Shown one piece after another: positions 11,576 to 25,057 of a stretch of 64,000 nucleotides of DNA; within the stretch, counting starts at the first letter, position 1; every line of letters starts with the position of its first letter. The notes below the pieces were generated by a model that was given only the letters and a program-made list of their open reading frames with translations, was not told where the DNA came from and ran no database searches. The stretch is taken from positions 77,128,117 to 77,192,116 of the forward strand of contig CM055092.1 in assembly GCA_029204225.1 (NCBI GenBank), in the 5' to 3' direction. Position numbers and translations under genes: made by a program. The stretch comes from Diphasiastrum complanatum. Its lineage: Eukaryota; Streptophyta; Lycopodiopsida; Lycopodiales; Lycopodiaceae.

Positions 11576-11932
11576 ATGGCGGCCCCCATTGATGCTGATG
11601 TAGAGACGTTTGCCTTCCAGGCTGAGATCAATCAGCTTCTGAGTTTGATCGTCAACACTTTCTACAGCACCAAGGATAAAAGCAAGCTGGATGGACAACC
11701 AGAATTCTTCATTCACATCATTCCTGACAAAAGCACCAACACTCTCACTATTATTGACAGCGGGATTGGAATGACCAAAGCAGGTGAGCCTTGCCTCTTA
11801 TTTCTTAGTTTTGCTCTACATTTTTAGCATAACCGTTCAATCTCATTTTGTAAAATAATAAACGAAAATTAAGATTGTACATTTGCTGTGATTGTCAAGT
11901 CTGGTGAACAACCTTGGTACCATTGCCATTTA
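11576..11932 (+). pseudogene. HSP90 5' gene fragment with intron and in-frame deletion
   Basis: The ATG at 11576 opens a frame with [17 protein letters not shown], then FIHIIPDK and [13 protein letters not shown], the N-terminal ATPase domain of cytosolic HSP90. Between NTFYS and DKSKLD about 24 conserved residues are missing without a frame change. In the family this segment carries the catalytic Glu and an ATP-contacting Asn. A GTGAGC donor at 11784 begins an intron, and at about 11903 the next exon resumes as LVNNLGTIA with a base lost at the junction. The homology stops at about 11932. The retained intron shows a DNA-level copy rather than a processed one. It cannot make a chaperone. Confidence 0.85.
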
Positions 11933-11944
11933 GTTTCCTAATAG

Positions 11945-12015
11945 ACATGTCAAAGATATCAAGAATTTGTTATATGTACCGGGCTTACAAAACAGTCTTC
12001 TTGTTATGTCCTTAA
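11945..12015 (+). pseudogene. possible copia GAG-pre-integrase scrap
   Basis: The plus strand reads HVKDIKNLLYVPGLQNSLL, which resembles the copia block after the protease (LYVPGLKKNLL). It begins within ~15 bp of the HSP90 break, so a copia insertion may have truncated that gene. It is short, so the call is tentative. Confidence 0.5.
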
Positions 12016-12019
12016 ACAT

Positions 12020-12509
12020 GTATAGTTGGGTATTAGGCCTAGCCTGTGTCTATTTGGTTAAGGCACTACCTCATGCGAGGGTGGTTGTGGATGATGCCTA
12101 TATTGAATGATGTAGCCTTGCATGGAGAGGGATTATTTTGAAAGGAGAATCCATAGTTCGTGTGGAGGCGGTTTCAAAGAGTATTTCTATACCCTCACTC
12201 CGAGATATTGTGAGTATCGATGATGGATCATTCTCTCTATGCTCTTGCTACCATATTATAATGTACGCAAATTAGCTTAGGGGTGTCTAGCCATATGTTA
12301 GATGATTGGTTGGGTGGTTCTTGCCATAGTTGATGCTCTTGTGTTCTAGTCAGTGAATTATTAGATTGAGAACCTTGTAAAAGGTCCTAAGATGAAGCTA
12401 GTACAATGGTTGTGACTTTATTTGGGCTGGGAATGTTGGTTTTGATCAAGCTAGAACATAAAAGCACTGTTGTTTGACACTTGGATAGCGAACACTTACT
12501 AGCTAATCT
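12020..12509. other. no recognisable feature
   Basis: About 490 bp lies between the two retroelement scraps, without ORFs or repeats that I recognise. Confidence 0.4.
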
Positions 12510-12735
12510 TTCTCTATTTGATCATTAAGTTTCTTTAAATCCACGCAGATACGGAGTTTACCATTTTTCTTTGGTACCGCCACAATTGGCGATACCCAAC
12601 TTGTGTGTTCGATTTCATAAATGAAACCAGCATCGAGAAGCTTATGAATGTCTTCTCTGTATGCACTGCAACATCAGTAGGGACCCCCTTCATTTCTTCA
12701 TAGCTCCACACAAACACATCTCCGTATTTGCGCAA
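12510..12735 (-). pseudogene. Ty3/gypsy reverse transcriptase N-terminal fragment
   Basis: The minus strand has DVFVWSYEEMKGVPTDV, the block before the RT. After a frameshift and a deletion it reads LLDAGFIYEIEHTSWVSPIV, AVPKKNGKLRICVDLKKLN, the first RT blocks. The rest of pol is absent. Confidence 0.8.
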
Positions 12736-12769
12736 TAACCTTTTTAAATCCCGTAAGATTCAGGTGGGC

Positions 12770-13565
12770 TTTGTGCCATTTTTTTTGTATATTTTTTCTA
12801 AACATTATAGCTGATTGTTGCAGATAGTAAATGCTAATGGTGAGTGTGAGACATGCTAATAGTGAATTTATTATCCAGAAGCATATGCAAGGACGCAAAT
12901 TATCAAAGAAGGGACACTAAAAAAAAACATGGAACAAGTGTATTTTATATGGATATCAATATCCAAATTCCAATACTCTTACTACAATTCATGCAACTCA
13001 GTGTCAATAGATGTTTGTGTGGTAACAAGTACAATCACCATCAGCTTTCTATATTTTCTAATTGCCAGTTTGTATCATTAGGTGTACATTTGGATTAACA
13101 TCTGTGGAACATTTGTATTTCCTAATTGATAGTTGCACATTTGTATTGGCATCTTTGGTCAGGTTATTTGTATTGGTTTCTCAAATGCTTTTGAAGGTCA
13201 CTGAAGGTGGAAAGTAGCTAACATCTACGACACTTCTATTTGATCCCTTTTGGTGGCTTGGACTATTAGTAAATGTTTTGTTTTTGCTTTTTCTAGCAAG
13301 TTAAAAATTTTTACATAAATATTGCCTGTAATTTGAAGTAATTTGTTGAAACATATTTTGTTTTTTTGTAGTTGTTTTGCAATGGTGAGAGCAAAAGCTT
13401 CATGTAGTGTCAAGGTGGTTATTAAAGGGGTAGTGAAGTTTATAGGGGAAGAGGTCGAGGTAGGAAAAGAATTGATGATACAATAGAGAACATGATACAA
13501 ATAGTGTTCAGGCTAATGATGAAACATTTAATGAGGATGTAGAGATTTGTCAAGATGAGGAGAAC
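12770..13565. other. no recognisable feature
   Basis: AT-rich sequence. Around 13380-13500 a degenerate plus-strand reading gives YRGRGRGRKRIDDTIENMIQ, which may be the broken start of the next ORF. Confidence 0.35.
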
Positions 13566-13829
13566 TTGGAAGAGATGAATAGAAACAATGATGTGTTTGA
13601 AGAGTTGGACGATATGGGAGAGGGAATAGATAGGAGTGGCGATGATATTTTGGAGTGCATCAGAGTTAGTGCGAGTGGGAAGCCACCTCCTCAAGTACCA
13701 TTAATTAGATGTATGATAACCACAAAATTGAGGGACCTTCACATAGACAAGGAGCCTTCGAAGAGTGCACTTAGGAGAGAAGGTTACATACCTGAAAAAG
13801 GATCATTTATATTGTCTACTAACCTATAA
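13566..13829 (+). pseudogene. unassigned acidic ORF
   Basis: This 87-residue frame (EELDDMGEGIDRSGDDI and so on) appears to continue an upstream Arg/Gly-rich frame and runs into the tandem duplication at 13816. I do not recognise a family. It could be a decayed transposon ORF. Confidence 0.35.
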
Positions 13830-14219
13830 AGTGACCGGTGTGTGAAAGTGTCAGATGAGATGAAATCAAGCTGGGATCATTATGGTAGGTTGTAGATGTC
13901 GAGTTTAAAGAAGAGATTGCCCTTATGCCCGAGTGACATTTTTTCTCGAATTTATGTTCTATGTTTGGGAACAAAATCATAGAACAGTCGGTTGGTTAGA
14001 GTTGATTCATGAGGGGTACTACTAACCTATAAAGTGACCAGTGTGTGAAAGTATCAGATGAGATGAAATCAAGCTGGGATCCATTATGGTAGGTTGTAGA
14101 TGCCGAGTTTGAAAAAGAGATTGCCCTTATGTGTGAGTGACATTTTCTCTCGAATCTATGTTCTATGTTTGGGAACAAAATCATAGAACAGTCGGTTGGT
14201 TAGAGTTGATTCATGAGGA
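13816..14219 (+). repeat. 203-bp tandem duplication, two copies
   Basis: The sequence from CTACTAACCTATAAAGTGACC to GTTGATTCATGAGG occurs twice head to tail, at 13816-14018 and 14019-14219. I see about ten differences and one indel. It lies inside the unassigned ORF region and would break it. Confidence 0.9.
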
Positions 14220-14632
14220 GTACTCCACAAGGGCCACCTTTTATATAAAAGGTGTGGCATCCCGCGACATGAGGGTGAGATCACATTATGCGCTTCTTTG
14301 CAACGATTTAATTTGTAAGTATATTTTGTACTTTCGCAACAACAAATGCTTTTTTTTTTTCTATTGCTTTAGTACCTTTCATGCATAGCTAGTATGGTGA
14401 TAACATGTTTTGCTATTTATATGCTAATACTGATTAATGTTGTTTGTGCATGATGAATGAGCATGCTATAATGAAAACTAATTTGAAGGGCTATTTATTT
14501 AACACACACACTATGTGTAAGTGCAATGAGGATGTTCTATTAAAAGCATTAATTGAAGATGAGAAAAAATTGGAGATGTATAGACAAAGACAACAAAAGA
14601 TGGGCAAGGATCCTTGGTACCTATTGACTTGA
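14137..14632 (+). pseudogene. unassigned ORF pieces
   Basis: Frames at 14137-14388 (WEQNHRTVGWLELIHEE) and 14444-14632 (a lysine-rich helix ending KMGKDPWYLLT) may be exons or fragments of one decayed protein. No motif lets me assign a family. Confidence 0.3.
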
Positions 14633-14639
14633 GCTGAGA

Positions 14640-16576
<1,937 letters not shown>

Positions 16577-16699
16577 GTTTGCGGTGCCCAGGTATGTAAT
16601 ATACATATCGAACACTTTTTCCTTCATGGCAAGTTTTGGAGTCTAATAGGTCATAGGCAGCAAAGGAGAACTTTTGCACATCTACTTTCTATTGCACAC

Positions 16700-16941
<242 letters not shown>

Positions 16942-17064
16942 TATTAACGTCTTTTGGGCACCCGTGGGTGGTCAACAATTGGAGCATCATCCATAGGAGG
17001 ACATGGCCATAAAATGCTATAAACTAGCTACGAATGAAAGTAGAACAAAGCAGAAGTGAAATAA

Positions 17065-17135
17065 GCCCACAACCCGGGCCAGGTATAATAGAAGAACTTC
17101 AGAAAAAGTACCAATGCCCACAACCCGGGCCAGGT
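17065..17135 (-). repeat. duplicated GC-rich palindromic motif in the LINE 3' UTR
   Basis: GCCCACAACCCGGGCCAGGT occurs at 17065-17084 and 17116-17135 (period 51 bp). Both copies are also kept in LINE copy 2 at 23531-23550 and 23582-23601. The core CCCGGG is palindromic. Conservation in two diverged copies suggests a role such as RT recognition, which is inference. Confidence 0.85.
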
Positions 17136-17478
17136 GGAAAATAAGTACATATCAGCGAAAGTAAGTGTGAAGTGTTCGCTGAGTGGACCGTACAGTGGGC
17201 CCCGATGGAGACGAGTGCCGACTACACCTGGGCTTTTTTCGCGGTGGCACAACGATAGGAATCTCATCATCGGAATCATCAGCATGTACTTGAGTCCGAA
17301 AGAAGCCAGTGAGAAGCAGCTGCCGGGAGTCTAACCCCAGGTGATCTGGTACAGGCAGATGAGGCTGACGGAGAGTAAGCATCTCATGAACAAGAAGTCC
17401 CAAGCAACGAGCATCCGGATGGGAGACAAGACTGCGAAGTGTATGTGGGCCATCGCGAAAGAGACAATAATATCTCCC

Positions 17479-18236
17479 CTATATCTCATAATACAACGGA
17501 CATCTGAGGAGGAAATGGGCTTCATCTTCCACCTCCTGCAACGAGCACAAGCGACATAGACGACGCTCCCAGGGGATATCCCATGCACGACCGGCCTCAA
17601 TAGCAAGCTGATGAGAGGAAATGTGCAACTGCCCAAGACGATAGCGCAGGCCATGTGATAGGGGCTGTGAGAGATAAAGAGGCAACAATGGCAAACCAGA
17701 AGGATCCGAGAGAGGAAGTGTGTCTGGTAATAGCTCAATCGAATACGGGAAGGTGGGAGGGAGCTCCAAGTCTGCTGTATATATCGACGGAATAAATAGC
17801 CTCAGATATATGAATGTGTACCATGAGGAAGATCCATGATAGAGATGCCCAGATGTCGTAAGAGATCAGACGCCTAGTACCAGGATAGCTTGGCATGGGA
17901 ATTAGCTAGGACACGTGAAGAACTAACTGCAGCAACTATGTATCTATCCGGGTGAGATGCACGAATCTCCTGAATCCGCTGAAGAAAAAGAATAAGGTGG
18001 AAAAAGCCCTCAAGGATGATCAGAGGAGTAGCAAACTCAGCACATAGGATATCATGAGGGGTGGTAGTCTTGGCATGTATCATGCGACCCAACATAGTGC
18101 CCTGGATGCGGGAAATGCCTGCCCAGTCCTGGAGAGAAAGTCCTGGCAACCAAATCTCGGAGGCACACATCATTGTTGGAACCACCCGTGTGTGAAACAA
18201 CTGGCATCTAGTAGTGGGATCAAAAATATGATTCAT
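17479..18236 (-). pseudogene. LINE RT C-terminal region with zinc-binding end
   Basis: The ORF at 17874-18236 has FDPTTRCQLFHTRVVPTMMC, which resembles the region after the RT in LINEs (IxDPxxRxxLFxxxVxPxxxY). The ORF at 17479-17769 ends RRLCRLCSLQEVEDEAHFLL, a CX2C...H zinc ribbon. They are in different frames. Copy 2 on the plus strand (22285-23208) covers the same region. Confidence 0.8.
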
Positions 18237-18249
18237 TGTACAACCACGC

Positions 18250-19009
18250 TCGAACTGGACCTATAAGAACCACCAAGTGAAGATCTACAGGATTCCAATC
18301 ACATGAGTTATCAGCGAGGACGGGGGTAGCGATGGTGAAGGATGCCAGGCGGGGCAATAAAGTAGGAGATGCAATGAAATAGTCCACTACACTATGACCG
18401 CCACCAAGTGGGTGGCAAGTATATGCAGAGGAGGATGGCCCTTGAAGAAGACCATTGAGGATAATGAGACCGTGTGCTTGAGCCAACCTCAGAAGTTGTT
18501 CCCCAAAAAGAGTAACTGTCGCTGATGAGTCCGTTAAAGTCCACTGCAAGCAATATGTAACCCTGTAGAGAGAGTCTAGCAATGTCGTCAGAAAGGGCCT
18601 AAAAAGGATCACCTCCCAAATCCATAAACACTGAAGTGTGGGGAGCAAAGTAGCACACTACAACAAACAATTCCTGGTCCAGCCCCAAGAAGGATCCAGT
18701 AATCTGAAGCCACAAGTAATGGCCATAAGTATCCTGAGACACCAACCGAATAGAAGGGGTATACACCGACCTGTACAAACATGCAACTCCACCAGAGGCC
18801 CGAAGTATTCTGCCATGTAGCATAGGTCGTGGAGCAGAAATCCACTGAAAACCAGAAATGTGCGGAAGTGGGTGTGTGGAAGACTCGTATGTCTTTGCAA
18901 AAAGTAAAAAATCAGCCGAACATAGATAGGTGTCAAGGTCAGCCGTTGTAGAACAGGTGGAGAGGCTGTCGCAATTCCAAAAACCGAATGTGACGCTAGT
19001 CGGGGCCAT
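18250..19009 (-). pseudogene. LINE AP-type endonuclease, degenerate
   Basis: The start reads VTFGFWNCDSLS, where LINE endonucleases have a WN motif, followed by GGVACLYR and VVCYFAP. After a frameshift comes LIILNGLLQG and HSVVDYFIASP. Expected catalytic positions look altered: the E-T-W site reads AKTY and the S-D-H site reads SCDW. It would nick target DNA if active, but these changes and the frameshift argue against activity. Confidence 0.75.
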
Positions 19010-19042
19010 CGGGCTGCTCCCATGCCCGAGTACCCCAACTTC

Positions 19043-20060
19043 CTATTGACGCTTGGAGAAAAAGCGAGAGTTGCCATTTGTAAATACCACCCGCTGTTGT
19101 TTTGTCCTTGCCTCTTGAATAATCGTTTTACGTTGTAACCATTGGCAGTGAGTAGGGTCATCATCTATGTAAATTTGAGAGCCTCGGAGAGTACGACGCG
19201 CACGAAGAACTGTCTGCCGGTCGTCCATAGTTTTGAATCTGACAAATAATACCTTCGGATCATGCTGGAGGCGCCAAGCATACTGGATACTTGGAACTGA
19301 GAGCCCCATGCATGAAGTAAACAAAGAGGTTACCTGGTCCAGTGCTATGCCCTCAGTAGGAAGACCCCGAAATCCTAAGTTGAGCTTTTTGTCATCCCGA
19401 CGTTGTTGTTCTACCAAGACACCTTGTACCGTGGTGTCTAAGGAGGGTGCTACAGAAGACGAAGAGTTGGTAGATGATCTTAGGGTAGAAGTCCATGATT
19501 TGGTATCACGTACTTCTTGCTCGAGAGTAGGTACTTTCTGTACATGTTCCACCGTCTCATGAAGCCGCTGTTCAAGAACGGGAATCTGGGCAGTGCACTC
19601 AATAGTGTCATGTATCTGGCGGGGAAGCTTACTCATGGATCTGGCGGGAAAGCTTACTTAGTATCCTCAACAACACGAGAGCTATTAGGGATGATGTCCC
19701 TCTGCAAAGCACTAAGCGCAGCACGAAGAGACACACTTTCAGCCTGTTGAGCGTCAATCATGGTAGTCTTAGTAAGCAAATCCGCACGAAGTTCATTGAG
19801 TTGTGAAAGAAAAGTGGCAAATTGCTTAGAAATGTACTCATTCAACGAGATGTTCTCAGGAGTGGTGTGCCGCGTGTAGGTGTGGCATGTGTCTCCCATA
19901 GCAACTGAGGATGAAGCAGCAACCTGTGGCGGTGGAGCGCTGACAGAATCGGTAGGCATGGTGGATGCAATTTCCAAAGTACGAAGACGTTTGCGAGAGC
20001 CTGTAGACATAAACTTCTTAGCATGCTTTGTGCGCAAGACAAAGCCTGGAGGAAGGCGAA
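19043..20060 (-). pseudogene. LINE ORF1 protein, two frames
   Basis: The N-terminal frame (19654-20037) is basic, then helical and coiled-coil-like. The C-terminal frame (19043-19636) continues the coiled coil and then has KLNLGFRGLP, VLRARRTLRGSQIYIDDD and WLQRKTIIQEAR, the RNA-binding layout of L1-type ORF1. The two frames meet at a 25-bp tandem duplication (19609-19633 and 19634-19658). Confidence 0.8.
19609..19658. repeat. 25-bp tandem duplication inside LINE ORF1
   Basis: Two adjacent copies of CATG(T/G)ATCTGGCGGG(G/A)AAGCTTACT differ at two bases. The unit is not a multiple of three, so it contributes to splitting ORF1. Confidence 0.9.
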
Positions 20061-20567
20061 CCGAAGTTGTAAGATGATTTGCAGGAGATAGATGAGAGAG
20101 GAAGCAAAACCCTAATCAAGTAGTTTTACGAAAATGAGCATAACTTTGTCATATGAAGTCCGATTGACCCGAAAATTGATTCAGATCGAAGATAAGACAG
20201 AGCACTACGCAGTCGTCATACTGAACTTGCAGTACGGTACGGATCCGTACAGACTGTATGGATTTTACAGACTGCAAAAATTTTGAGATCAAGAAAAATC
20301 AAATTTTCAAAACTCAAACTATTGAGGATCTATTGCAAAAGGATAGCAGCAATGAAATCTTGAGAAACAAGCTTAGAGTAGCTAAAAGTGATGCAATAAA
20401 GTGTCATGCACAAAAAAGGTAGATCTAGCCACAAAGAAAGCTAGAAAGAAGTGAGAGTTGCATGGAGATGGAAGCAGTGAGGAGATGATGGCTGCGTGGA
20501 GATGGAAGCGTGGAGATGGAGAAGGTGATGGAGATGGAAGCATGGAGAAGGTCCAGGAGATGGAAGC

Positions 20568-20572
<5 letters not shown>

Positions 20573-20644
<72 letters not shown>
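20573..20644. repeat. (GA)n microsatellite on the LINE 5' side
   Basis: A 72-bp AG run preceded by ~110 bp of degenerate ATGGAGATGGAAGC repeats (20461-20572). It is in the same strand orientation as the GA tract at the LINE's 3' end. Confidence 0.95.
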
Positions 20645-20646
<2 letters not shown>

Positions 20647-21119
20647 TTGAAGGGATACCACGGGAGAACAATCTCGAGAGTCTTGAAGGCATACGAAGGT
20701 TGAAAGCCATCCCTCCCCATTGCTAGGTCCAACAAGGCCCTAATTGAGACCCTAACTGGTCCTTACAAGAGCTAGGACCTAGCTAAACCCTAATGGTTAG
20801 GCTGCCCTTAACCTTTCATAGGCCAACTTATGTTAATGGTAGGCTGAGCAAGCTTGCTTGTGCCTATCAAGCGGTGACAACGCTAGATCAGAGGCCCCAA
20901 CGTGTTGTATCACGACCTCTCTCACCTCATGGTATGGCTAGAAAGGCACAATAGGGTTTGGTTAGGCCCTACAAGTCTGAAAACATGCTAAACAAACTCT
21001 TCAAGCCAAACATACTAAAAACTACTCACCATTCATTCTCAAAGTCGCATGCTATGCTTTGGTTTAAGTTACTGGTTCATAAACTAGGAATGGTTGGTGT
21101 GAAGAAGCCAAGTGTAGAT
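20645..21119. other. no recognisable feature
   Basis: About 470 bp lies between the GA tract and the gypsy integrase fragment, with no clear ORF or repeat. Confidence 0.4.
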
Positions 21120-22110
21120 CCTCCATGGTCTAATTAGTTCTTTCAATTTGTCTATCTGAATCAAGATGATTAGTAGAATTAAAACTAAGAGAGGTTTCAA
21201 GTCTATGGAATGTAGCTGACCAAAAGTGACCTAGAAATGTAGGATTTCTATCACTAACAATATCACCTGATAGTCCATACAACTTGAATAATGTTTCCAC
21301 AAAGATATGGGCTAAATCGGAAGCCTTGGTAGTTGACTTAATTGGTATGAACGTAGGTAACCTAGTTAACTTGTCCACTACAATGGAAAAGAATCATTTT
21401 GCCGTTGGGTTTTTAGAAGCCTGACTACAAAATCCATAGATATACTTTCCCATCTCTTTTCAGAGATATCTAAGGGATGTAACAACCCTCCATCCTTTAA
21501 GCATTTTGCTTTGGCTAGTTGGCAAAGTTTACACTTAACTACATAAGACTTGACATATGGCTTGAGTTTTGGCCAATAAAACCCTAATTTGAACAAGTCT
21601 GAAGTCCTGTGTATAGTTTGGATGACCTGCAAAGGGTACGTCATTACATTCAAAAAGAGTTTTTCTTTATCTCATTATCCCCTCCTACACAAGCTTTGCC
21701 ATTTCGAAATAGTAACCCATTTCGAATGGCGAACTGTTCTATAATCTTATCTCTCTTAGACAACTGAGATTCTTGTGAGTCAGTCTCAGTTCCATTGTCA
21801 TCCATTCTGGTCTTTGCCAACTTCCATATTCAACGAGAATGAGAATCGTCTTCATAATTTCCTCTCAATGAAAGATGTAGATCTATAGAAATTTGGGTGA
21901 ATGAAAGTTCATTGAACTCACCGATCTGACTAAGAGTATCTGCTACTTGGTTTGAGCTGCCTTTGACATATCGGATCTTATGATCAAATTCTTGCATAGA
22001 GCGCCCATCAAGCTTTATGACCCCTCAAATTATGTTGACTGCAAAACTATTTCAGAGGCTCGTGATTAGTGTATACTATAACCTAGTACCATATACATAA
22101 TGCCGATAAT
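21120..22110 (-). pseudogene. Ty3/gypsy RNase H end and integrase fragment
   Basis: At 21378-21653 the zinc-binding H-H-C-C region ends CKLCQLAKAKC, then WESISMDFV holds the first catalytic Asp. After a frameshift, 21130-21378 has DIVSDRNPTFLGHFW with the second Asp and QIERTN with the Glu. So the D,D,E residues are all present but the frame is split. Upstream, to about 22110, broken RNase H and spacer sequence is visible in mixed frames (HEPLKYF). No LTR is seen. Confidence 0.85.
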
Positions 22111-22340
22111 GCTTCTAGCTTTTAAGTGCATGAATTACATCAAATAATTTTTTTTCTTGAGTTGTATATTGCATGGTTAGTCATACATGACCACCTTACC
22201 CTACCAAGAGGAGAATCACTCACTTTTTGATTCTCATTCATTTAAACACGTAATGTTTGACACCATCTCACACACTCTAGTTTCTTGCATCCCATATCCA
22301 ATTATATTTTAAAACACTCTACACGAGAACATGGATCAGA
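22111..22340. other. no recognisable feature
   Basis: This is the transition between the gypsy fragment and LINE copy 2, with no motif. Confidence 0.35.
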
Positions 22341-23208
22341 CTATTTGTTTGGTCCCCTTCTTGGTTTTTGCCAGACTGCATTTGCGCACATTTCCTTTGG
22401 TCTTTCAGCATTGGTCCAGTTCGAGTGTGGTTGTACAATGAATCATATTTTTGATCCCGCTACTAGATGCCAGTTGTTTCACACACGGGTGGTTCCAGTA
22501 GTGATGTATGCCTCCGAGATATGTCTGCCAGGACTTTCTCTTCGGGACTGGGTAGGCATTTCCCGCATTCAGGCCACTATGTTGGGTTGCATGATACGTG
22601 CCAAGACTACCACCCCTCATGATATTCTATGTGTTGAGTTTGCTACTCCTCCGATCATTCTTGAGGGCTTTTTTCGCCTTATTCTTTTTCTTCAGCGGAT
22701 TCAGGAGAATCGTGCATCTCACCTGGGTAGATACATAGTTGCTGCGGTTACTTCTTCACGTGTCCTAGCTGGTTCCCGAGCCAAGCTATCCTAGTACCAG
22801 CAGGCGTCTGATCTCTGACGACATGTGGGCATTTTTATCATGGATCTATCTCGTGGTGCACATTCATATATCCGAGGCTATTTATTTCGTCGATATATGC
22901 AGCAGACTTGGAGCTCTCTCCCACCTTCCCGCATTCGATTGAGCCATTACCAGACACATTTCCTCTCTATGGATCCTTCTGGTTTGCCATTGTTGTCGCT
23001 CTATCTCTCACAGCCCCTATCACACGGCCTGCGCTATCGGCTTGGGCAGTTGCACATTTTCTCTCATCAGCTTGCTATTGAGGCCGGTCGTGCATGGGAT
23101 ATCCCCCGGGAGCGTCGTCTATGTCGCTTGTGCTCGTTGCAGGAGGTGGAAGATGAAGCCCATTTCCTCCTCAGATGTCTTTTGTATTATGAGATACGGG
23201 GGAGGTAA
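22285..23208 (+). pseudogene. LINE RT C-terminal region, copy 2
   Basis: The frame at 22285-22794 includes a short upstream helix (FAHISFGLSALVQFECG) that copy 1 has lost, then FDPATRCQLFHTRVVPVVMY. After a stop, 22825-23208 continues to RRLCRLCSLQEVEDEAHFLL. Comparison with copy 1 places the edge of copy 1's internal deletion at the sequence GGTCCAGTTCGAG. Confidence 0.8.
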
Positions 23209-23762
23209 TATTGTCTCTTTCGCGATGGCCCGCATACACTTCGCAGTTTTGTCTCCTATTTTGTTGGGACTTCTTGTTCGTGAGGTACTTACTCTCTGTC
23301 AGTCTCATTTGCCTGTACCAGATCACTTGGGTTAGACTCCCAGCAGTTGCTTCTCACTGGTTTCTTTCAGACTCGAGCACATGCTGATGACTCCGATGAT
23401 GAGATTCCTATCCCTGTGCCACGGCGGAAAAAGCCCAGATGTAGTCGCCACTTGCCTCCATCAGGGCCCACTATACACTCCACTCAGCGGACACTTCACA
23501 CTTGCTTTCGCTGATATGTACTTATTCTCCACCTGGCCCGGGTTGTGGGCATTGGTACTTTTTCTGTAGTTCTTCTGTTATACCTGGCCCGGGTTGTGGG
23601 CTTATTTCACTTCTGGTTTGTTCTACTTTCATTCGTAGCTAGTTTATAGCATTTTATGGCCATGTCCTCCTATGGATGATGCTCCCACTGTTGCTTGTAC
23701 ATATTTTGTTTTTGGTCTTATGTACCCATGGGTGCCCAAAAGACGTTAATAAAGCTTTTTTT
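22341..23762 (+). mobile_element. LINE 3' fragment (copy 2), inverted relative to copy 1
   Basis: The sequence from about 22405 to 23762 is the reverse complement of the 3' part of copy 1 (18260 to 16939), at high identity. It holds the RT C-terminal region, the zinc-ribbon end, the 3' UTR with its doubled CCCGGG motif, and the terminal GACGTTAATAAAGC. It is followed by TTTTTT and a short (CT)n. One stretch near the 3' end (about 23684-23715) is absent from copy 1. It is 5' truncated, as is typical for LINEs. Confidence 0.9.
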
Positions 23763-23785
23763 CTCTCTCTCTCTCTCTCTCTCTC
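23763..23785. repeat. short (CT)n at the LINE copy 2 3' end
   Basis: A 23-bp CT run directly after the LINE's terminal AATAAAGCTTTTTT. Confidence 0.95.
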
Positions 23786-24169
23786 AATTGTTGGTGTTTA
23801 TGCAATAGTCTGAGTTGGAGGTTTCTATGTGATGCGTCATTTGCTGCTGCATGTTATTCTCTCTCTTTGATTTGGTCTATAGAAATCTGGGTTTAGTAAA
23901 CAATGGCCTCATTAACACCATTTAAAGCATTGATTAATATTGACCCAAGAGAGCTTGGAAGGTTCCTCCAAGTGGGTGCACATCACCTGACCCTTATCTA
24001 GAAAACCCCAGTATAGATTGTACATGCCCCTGCATGAACTTCCTATTTTTATTAATAAATGATTGGAAAATCCGTCGGAGTACAAAGGAATGCATGTTGA
24101 AAGCGTAAAGGCCATAAGGCGAATTGAGATACTGTACAACTATAACAAAGCAACAATCTTGCAAAGTAT

Positions 24170-25033
24170 CTACATAAAGCCTACTGCTTGGTGTAAGTCG
24201 CTAGTTAAGATAGTTGGAAGTTTAGGTAGTGCAGGAAGCTGTGAAGCAGCCGTTCTTGCAATTACGGCACATTGAAGTATTGCAAGTGTCTGAGTGCGTT
24301 GTAAAGTCATAGAAACTCGTTGACGATAATAAGCCGTAATGATAGATAAAGGTGAGGCCCCACGTCCTTGGAGTTTCGTTGCACAAGATGATAGAAAATC
24401 ATCGAGTTTCTTATGCAGGCACCCATATGTTTCCAAAGCAAAAGGATTAAAGTCTTCTCCAGGAGTGCGATGTGAATAATCTCGCTCTTTATCTAGAGCT
24501 GCATGAGAAGCAGCGGCACCCTGAGTAGTTGAAGCACGGCGAAGAAGGTCAGGCCGCGAAGGATCAGCAAGAACAACATCCCCAAGCGTGCGAATCCCCT
24601 CGCGCGCAAGAACAAGATCAACTCGACGCCAAGGCGACTATGAATCAGACACAGGCAAGATGTGGGTCTGCTCCCAGACAACATGAAAGCCACACTCATG
24701 TGCAATAGATGCCAATACGTCACGAATGGAATCATGACTCGCAGTGCCCTCTCCGCCAGAAGGGCAACGCATGAGATGAGTGCCAATAGGATCAATGGGG
24801 TGACCACAAGAACATTTTGTCAAACCTGCCAGCACTAGAGGAGGGAGACCCAACCTAACCCGAAGACTGGTAAGAAACAACTCTGAAGAAAGGCGCAAGT
24901 GTGGAACAACAGGGTGTGCAACAAGCCAAGCACCAGCACTCGGGCCTGCACAAGACAAAAGGCGAGCCCGAGTCTCATCGGAAGGCGAATCATTGAGAAA
25001 CTGAGTGAAAGCATGTGAGTGGAAGCGCTCCAA
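24170..25033 (-). pseudogene. zinc finger plus probable PD-(D/E)XK endonuclease of a non-LTR element
   Basis: At 24638-25033 the protein has LRVRLGLPPLVLAGLTKCSC, then GHPIDPIGTHLMRC, a C-x-C...H...C finger. After a stop at about 24640, other frames give RRVDLVLAREGIRTLGDVVL, ADPSRPDLL, AALDKERDY and FNPFALETYGCLHKKLDDFL. The order finger, R-x-D-L-x-L, D-V, K-x-x-x-Y and FxPxxxExxG resembles the restriction-like endonuclease at the C-terminus of R2-like elements. The family match is from memory of the motif pattern and needs a profile search. Confidence 0.55.
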
Positions 25034-25057
25034 AAGATACTTCTGAAAATGAGCACG

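Noticed and set aside
11576-11932. Functional HSP90 gene
   Set aside because: The ATP-site helix is missing, the gene stops after a few residues of exon 2, and a base is lost at the splice junction.
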